From: Flaveria trinervia
Lineage: Eukaryota > Streptophyta > Magnoliopsida > Asterales > Asteraceae
Direction of reading: 5' to 3'
DNA length: 64,000 nt
Assembly: GCA_025506515.1 (NCBI GenBank)
Contig: CM046453.1
Location: 30,985,791-31,049,790 of the forward strand
Below the pieces are notes generated by a model. That model was not told the DNA's origin, made no database searches, and saw only the letters and a list, made by a program, of their open reading frames with translations. A program made the translations under genes and the position numbers. Positions 58,302 to 64,000 of this stretch are shown piece after piece (the stretch's first letter is position 1; every line of letters begins with the position of its first letter).

Positions 58302-59273
58302 TGAAGGGTTTGCTAGAACACAAAATCTAAGTTTAACCATTTAAACTTTCAGGAAACGCAGCGGATATAAATATAGCTTTAAAACCCATTTTAAAAGCTG
58401 AAAATTTCATGTTCTTAGTGATCTTTTAAGATGTAAAACAAAACCAAATCAAAAGGATCATTATATGTGAATTAACGAGCTATAATATGAGTAAAACTAT
58501 ATATAAAATCACAGCCACAATGAGCTGTGATTACTACCTCTTTGAGCAGCAAGAAAACCCAAAAGTTAGAGATTTGGGATGCTAAAATCCGCCAAGAACT
58601 CAAGTGTAGAGGTCCTCAAGTGTCTATACCCCAAGCCCTTGCAATACACCTTCTTGTTAGGTAGATTATCACCAAGAACACAACAAAGCTTGCTCTTCAA
58701 AAACTCCAAAGGAATCTGCCAGGTTCGAAGCTTTTGAGAGAGAAAGAGAGAAGTTTTGTTGCATGCAATGAGAGTGGGTTCTTGAGAAGTGAAGTGACCT
58801 AGACTACTTAATGTGTGTTATGTTCAAGACCAATTTTGGTCCAATAGAATCAAAGGGGGGACGGCCAAGGTTTTAAATTTGGTTCCCTCCTTCAAATATC
58901 ACACATTAAAAGTCTTGTTAACTAGACATACAAATAACAATTTAATTGTATGTACAAGTTATATACAACTTATACAATAACCATTTAACTTATAAGTTGT
59001 AATTTCTCATTATTATTTGGTGTCATCTAACTAATTTAAATAACACTTCAAATATTATTGAACAAAATATCCTAATAATTTGTTCCTCTCATATCAATTT
59101 ATTTAGAAAACCCATTTTCTAAATTGGTGTAAATATTCAATTGCATGATCTTATCATCAATTAAATATATTAATTGGTGTTTGCTAAGCTTGTTATTGGG
59201 TATAACCCGACTTGGATCATAACGTACTAACCACATCAATATTCTAACTGTCTTGGGCACACAGAATCCTTCA
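58302..59273 (-). repeat. LTR b of L
   Basis: 972 bp, minus strand TGAAGGATTCTG (59273) to CCCTTCA (58302), so TGAAGG and CCTTCA are perfect inverted termini. Flanked by the PPT-like AAGTGGGAGAT on one side and the PBS on the other, as expected for an LTR shared by two units of a tandem array. Confidence 0.85.
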
Positions 59274-60051
59274 ATCTCCCACTTGCCCAAGATTCATAGA
59301 AGATTGATGTAAGCAGTAAATTCCGCCTAACAACGGTTTACTACCCTTAATACGCATGACTTATAGCCATTCAATAACATCATCTCTTTCAAGTACCCTA
59401 CTTGAAATGATTTAGGTGAATTAATCATCTATCCTTTTGTTACAGATGTCATGTTAAATCCAAGGACACAGAATGATCATTCCTTGTTGATTTAACTTAA
59501 TCAGGCCTTAGACATCTAACTCTCAACGAATAAGAGGAACAAATTCCATCTTGACTACATACGTTTCTCACAAACACTTCGTGTTATATCTGAACATACC
59601 CTTATGTACTGTCCACTATTTCAGGACAATGAAGAATTAGTTCAAGGTATAATACTTAGTGAATATCAAAACTCAATATGTATCTCAGGTCGGAGGATAC
59701 CAAATGATATTCGCCTTTACTCAAATTTACTTATGATCAATCATTAAGATTCCATGTAGTAAAATTTGAGATGCGGGTTAGTCCAATATTTGTGTCCCAC
59801 AAATATCTACAAACCTTGGTAGCAACCCATTGCTCTATATTCATCCTTATGAATATCAACCAATCCAAGTTCATAATAATCTTACTCTCACACTTGTTCC
59901 CACAAGTATGAGCGACTACGGACATTTTAGAGTAAACATTTTACTCATGGATAAAACATGCTAAATAGGAACATTAATTGAAACACTATAACCAAATAAT
60001 TGTTATTCAAATAATATAGAGTTCCACATATCCAAATACAAAATTTACAGA
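59274..60051 (-). other. 3' noncoding region of L copy 2
   Basis: Equivalent of 52080-52848, about 780 bp, AT-rich, no coding frame. It ends at the PPT-like GCAAGTGGGAGAT (about 59274-59287). Confidence 0.65.
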
Positions 60052-63000
60052 TCAAATCCAATCACTGGAATATCGAAGTCCCATGGCACAAGTATGACCT
60101 TCATGCTTTGCCTTTTCAAGGAGCTTCGTGAGAGGATCCGCAATGTTTTGATCCGTGTGAACTTTGCGAATACATATCTTTCCCTTTTCAACTTCATCTC
60201 GTATGTAGTTGAATCTCCGCTCAATGTGCCTAGTCTTTTGATGAGCACGAGGTTCCTTGATTTGAGCAATCGCACCCTCGTTGTCACAAAAAATCTCTAG
60301 CGGCTCCTGAATGGAAGGGATAACCCCTAGATCGGCAATGAATTTCTTCAACCATGCAGCTTCTTGAGCTGCCAATGAGGCGGCGACATATTCTGATTCT
60401 GTAGTTGATAGAGCCACCACATCCTGCTTGGAGCTCTTCCAAGAGATAGCTCCTCCATTCAGAATGAAAATGTATCCCGATTGTGACCGTGAATCGTCAC
60501 GATCGGTTTGGAAACTCGCATCCGTGTAACCTTTTACAACGAGCTCCTCGTCACCAGATCCATAGATCAGGAACATATCTCTTGTCCTCCTTAGGTATTT
60601 AAGTATGTTCTTAACAGCCATCCAATGACTGTTTCCAGGATTTTGCTGGTAACGACTTGTCATGCTCAAGGCGCATGACACGTCCGGTCGAGTGCATATC
60701 ATCGCATACATGATGGATCCAATAGCTGATGCGTATGGGATTGCCTTCATTTTATCTTGCTCATCCTTTGAGCTAGGACATTGAGTCGTACTCAATATTG
60801 TTCCTCTTTGAATAGGTACGATACCTTTCTTAGAGTTTTCCATCTTGAACCTTTTCAATATTTTATCAATGTACACACTTTGATTCAAACCAATCAACCG
60901 CCTTGATCTATCCCTATAGATCTTTATTCCCAGAATATAGGCGGCTTCACCAAGATCCTTAATGGAAAAACAACTTCCAAGCCAGGTTTTTACACCTTCC
61001 AGGGTTGGAATGTCATTTTCAAATAGTAGTATGTCATCAACATACAATACTTGGAAAATTATTATGCTCCAACTAGCCTTCTTATACACACAAGCCTCAT
61101 CAGCGTTTTTGATGAAGCCAAATTTCTTTACTTCCTCATCAAAACGGTGATTCTAGCTTCTCGATGCTTGTTTCAATCCATAGATTGATTTCTTTAACTT
61201 GCATACTTTATTAGGATGTTTTGGATCGACAAAACCTTCAGGCTGAACCATATAGACATCTTCCTCAAGATATCCATTTAGGAAAGCGGTTTTGACATCC
61301 ATTTGCCAAATCTCATAATCATAATGAGCAGCTATGGCAAACAATATTCTTATAGACTTTAGCATCGCAACAGGTGAGAAGGTTTCATCATAATCAACCC
61401 CTTGAGTTTGAGTGAAACCCTTCGCTACAAGTCTAGCTTTATAAGTATCCAAGTTTCCATGCATATCGGTTTTCTTCTTGAAAACCCACTTACTTCCAAC
61501 TACCTTGGAATTAAGAGGTGGTACAACAAGTTCCCAAACTTGATTGTCATACATGGATTGCATCTCAACGTTCATGGCCTCAAGCCATTTGTCACAATCC
61601 GAATTGGACACTGCATTATGGTATGTGGTTGGCTCATCTGAATCTACCACATAGCATCCATCCATGAAAAATCCGTATCTTTCAGGTGGATTACTAATTC
61701 TACCACTTCTTCGAACGTTTTGTGTGTATTGATCACCCCCTTGATCATCCTCAACATCCTCATGTTGTGTGCTAGTTTCAACCAAACGTGCATAGGGTTG
61801 TGGTTCTTGATCTTCTTCAAGGTCCACTGTTCTACTTCCAGCTCCTTCCATAAGGAACTTTGTTTCTAAGAACTCACCCTTTCTGGCAACAAACACTTTT
61901 TGTTCCAGTGGATCATAGAAATAATATCCCATAGAATCTCTAGGATATCCAACAAAAATACACTTGGTGGATCGGACTTCCAATTTGTTTGGGGTGGGAG
62001 TCTTAACATAAGCCTCACATCCCCAAACCCTTAAGTATGATAGGGATGGAACTCTTCCATGCCATATCTCAAAGGGTGTCCTTTCCACCTTTTTGGTTGG
62101 GGCCATATTTAGAATACGGGCCGCGGAGAGCAGAGCGAAACCCCAAAATGATAGAGGTAATGTGCTTCTAGCCATCATAGATCGAACCATATCCAATAAG
62201 GTTCGATTCCTCCTCTCAGACACACCATTATGTTGTGGTGTTCCAGGTGGAGTGAGTTGTGAGACAATCCCACAACTCCTAAGATGATCTTGAAAAGCAT
62301 CACTCAGGTATTCACCTCCTCTATCTGTACGGAGAACTTTAATTGACTTGTTAAGTTGATTTTCTACTTCATTCTTGAAGATTTTGAACATTTCAAAAGC
62401 TTCATCTTTGTGCCTTAATAAGTACACATACCCATAGCGACTATAATCGTCGGTAAAGGTAATGAAGTATCTTTCACCATTCCTAGTCATTGGCTTAAAA
62501 GGACCACATACATCCGAATGTATGATTCCTAATAGATCTTTTGCCCTTTCGGTAGTTCCACTAAAGGGTGTCTTAGTCATTTTACCTTGTAAACAAGATT
62601 CACAAACGTCAAATGAATCACATTCATTTGTTTTTAAAAGACCATTCTTTTGTAGTGTGTGTAAACGTTTCTTGTTTATATGGCCAAGACGACAATGCCA
62701 AAGATAGGTATCACTCAAGTCCAACTTGAGTTTCTTGGTGTTAGTTTGGTACAATGAGCTATTTAAAGTATTTTCATGAACCAATTCATAAATACCATTA
62801 ATGGGAATAGCTTTAAAATAGAACATACCATTAAAAGAAACATGAATATCTTTTTCAACAAATGATAATACATATCCAAATTGTTTTAACAGGGCTACAG
62901 AGATAATATTCCTAGTCAAACTAGGAGCATACAAAACATTGTTCAAAATCACTTCCAAACCATTTGGAAGTTTCAAGATGTAGTCACCACGGGCTTCAAC

Positions 63001-64000
63001 TTGAACTTTAGCCCTATTGCCCATGTAGAGGCTTACATCCCCTTTCTTGAAGTCACTACTTCTTTTGAACCCCTGCAACAAATTGCAAATGTGAGTTCCA
63101 CATCCGGTATCTAATACCCATGTGTTAGAGGATATCATGTTTAAATCAATAGATCATGTATATTGTACCTGAGGTCTGCCCGGCATCCCTCTTTGCTTTC
63201 AACTCTTGGAGATGGACAGGACAATTCCTTGCCCAATGTCCAATCTCCCCACACTTGAAGCATGGGTCGTTAGTAGCAACCTTTTGCTTTTTCTCTTGTG
63301 GTTTGGGTGGCATCCTTGCCACCCCTTTCCCTTTTCCCCAAGCGGTCCCTTACCCTTAGCAACCTTTGCCTTGGGTGCGGGACGAGGCCTTTTATTGTTC
63401 CCACCTTCATTGATGGTGAGAACGGGTAAAACCCTTTTACCCATGGCCGCCTCGGCCATTTTGAGCATTGAGTGAAGGGCACCAATGCTTTTGTCCCATG
63501 CATTCATGTTGTAGTTCAACACGAATGTCTCGAACTTCTTGGTAAGGCCATTGAGGATCAAATCCGTGGCCAATTCCTTCGAGACGGGACAATTTAGCCT
63601 CTCGAGGCGGTCAATATGACTTTTCATCTTAAGTACATAAGATGAAACAGATTGGTTGTCATCCATACCACATGCATGGAGTGCTCGAACCGTTTCGAAG
63701 CGCTCAACCCTTGCTTGCTGTTGGAACGTTTCCTTCAGTTGGGTTATCATGTCGTAAGCTCCGTGATGTTCATATTCCTTTTGGAGATCCGGAGTCATGC
63801 TCGCTAGCATGAGACAAGACACTTGGACGGAGTCCTCAGTGTATTTCAGCCAATCGTTATAGGCCTCCTCATTATCCTCAGAAGGTTGATCGGGGATTGG
63901 GTCGTCTAAAACATATGATCTTTTCTCTTGCTTGAGAACGATTCTCAACTTTCGGTACCAATCAATAAAGTTGTTATGATTTAGACGTTCCTTTTGGAGG
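60052..64000 (-). pseudogene. gag-pol of L copy 2, nearly intact, runs off the window
   Basis: Three long segments in one frame. Gag 64000-63199: the ATG is beyond the window; a one-base deletion near 63343 shifts the frame in the nucleocapsid, and a two-base loss near 63152 restores it. Then 63138-61153, 661 codons: protease WVLDTGCGTHIC, integrase zinc region HCRLGHINKKRLHTL and CESCLQGK, integrase core (ITFTDDYSRYGYVYLL, TDRGGEY, TPPGTPQHNGVSERRNRTLL), RT to KQASRS. TAG at 61153-61155 replaces the conserved Trp. Then 61089-60052, 345 codons: RT YVDD (about 61033-61047) and RNase H to the stop at 60052. Only one nonsense and two small indels separate it from an open frame. Confidence 0.9.

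Larger units (their letters stand above)
49547..64000 (-). mobile_element. Tandem array of Ty1/copia element L
   Basis: A unit of about 7.2 kb is repeated head to tail on the minus strand: gag start and leader (49547-51104), LTR a (51105-52079), 3' noncoding (52080-52848), gag-pol copy 1 (52849-56847), leader (56848-58301), LTR b (58302-59273), 3' noncoding (59274-60051), gag-pol copy 2 (60052 to beyond 64000). The GGTACCAATCAATAAAG landmark of gag recurs at about 49545, 56740 and 63953. The left end is truncated inside gag; the right end is outside the window. Protein motifs differ from the Sirevirus-like elements (KQASRS-type RT, CCHC gag of Tnt1 style); the exact copia lineage is not assigned. 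Confidence 0.85.

Noticed and set aside
1..64000. A host gene or defence system hidden between the elements
   Set aside because: I read every stretch over 300 bases without an assigned gene and found only LTR, leader, spacer or array sequence. I cannot exclude short non-coding RNAs.

Overview
This window is a plant intergenic region made almost entirely of nested LTR retrotransposons. I see no host gene, tRNA, rRNA or CRISPR array. The organism is most likely a eudicot, tentatively Asteraceae. Primer-binding sites match plant initiator tRNA-Met, the Ty1/copia and Ty3/gypsy proteins are of plant type, and the envelope-like ORFs resemble ones I recall from daisy-family annotations. The family-level call is inference. 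One 100-N scaffold gap lies at 18455-18554.

Layout. (1) 1-4267: 3' part of a Sirevirus-like Ty1/copia element (A, +): motif array, envelope-like gene, PPT, 3' LTR. (2) 4271-5885: two LTRs of a second Sirevirus-like family (D/H) in opposite orientation, a 1.6 kb inverted repeat. (3) 6058-34158: Sirevirus-like element C (+), LTRs of 519/520 bp, TSD CTTCA, inserted in the 3' LTR of element H (-). Inside C are: I (Ty3/gypsy 5' LTR and leader, 8822-12233) in gag; B (Sirevirus-like, -, 12234-18454) in the leader of I; the gap; and K (gag-only Tekay-like gypsy, 18735-26330, TSD GTTAT) in the integrase region. C then resumes with pol, a long spacer, the envelope-like gene and its 3' LTR. (4) 34159-40184: rest of the envelope-like region of H (-), interrupted by the 2.4 kb non-autonomous element G (36647-39030, TSD TGATT). 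(5) 40185-49546: Tekay-like element J (+) with a truncated LTR, an internal scrap, a full LTR, gag-pol and a truncated LTR. (6) 49547-64000: tandem array of a non-Sirevirus Ty1/copia element L (-), unit about 7.2 kb.

Nearly all coding regions are broken. J carries stops that look like C-to-T changes at CAG or CGA. L copy 1 is broken only by small indels, while L copy 2 is nearly open.

The most interesting signal is non-coding. Each Sirevirus-like family carries its own short palindromic motif, repeated in the LTR upstream of the TATA box and again just upstream of internal genes. In C the pol-envelope spacer repeats the order 'motif array, TATA, motif array, ATG' seen in its LTR and leader. 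In B a TATA box lies between the array and the envelope-like ATG. Two motif cores are also shared with unrelated Ty3/gypsy LTRs. This suggests a motif-based promoter system serving the envelope-like genes; the trans-acting partner is unknown.
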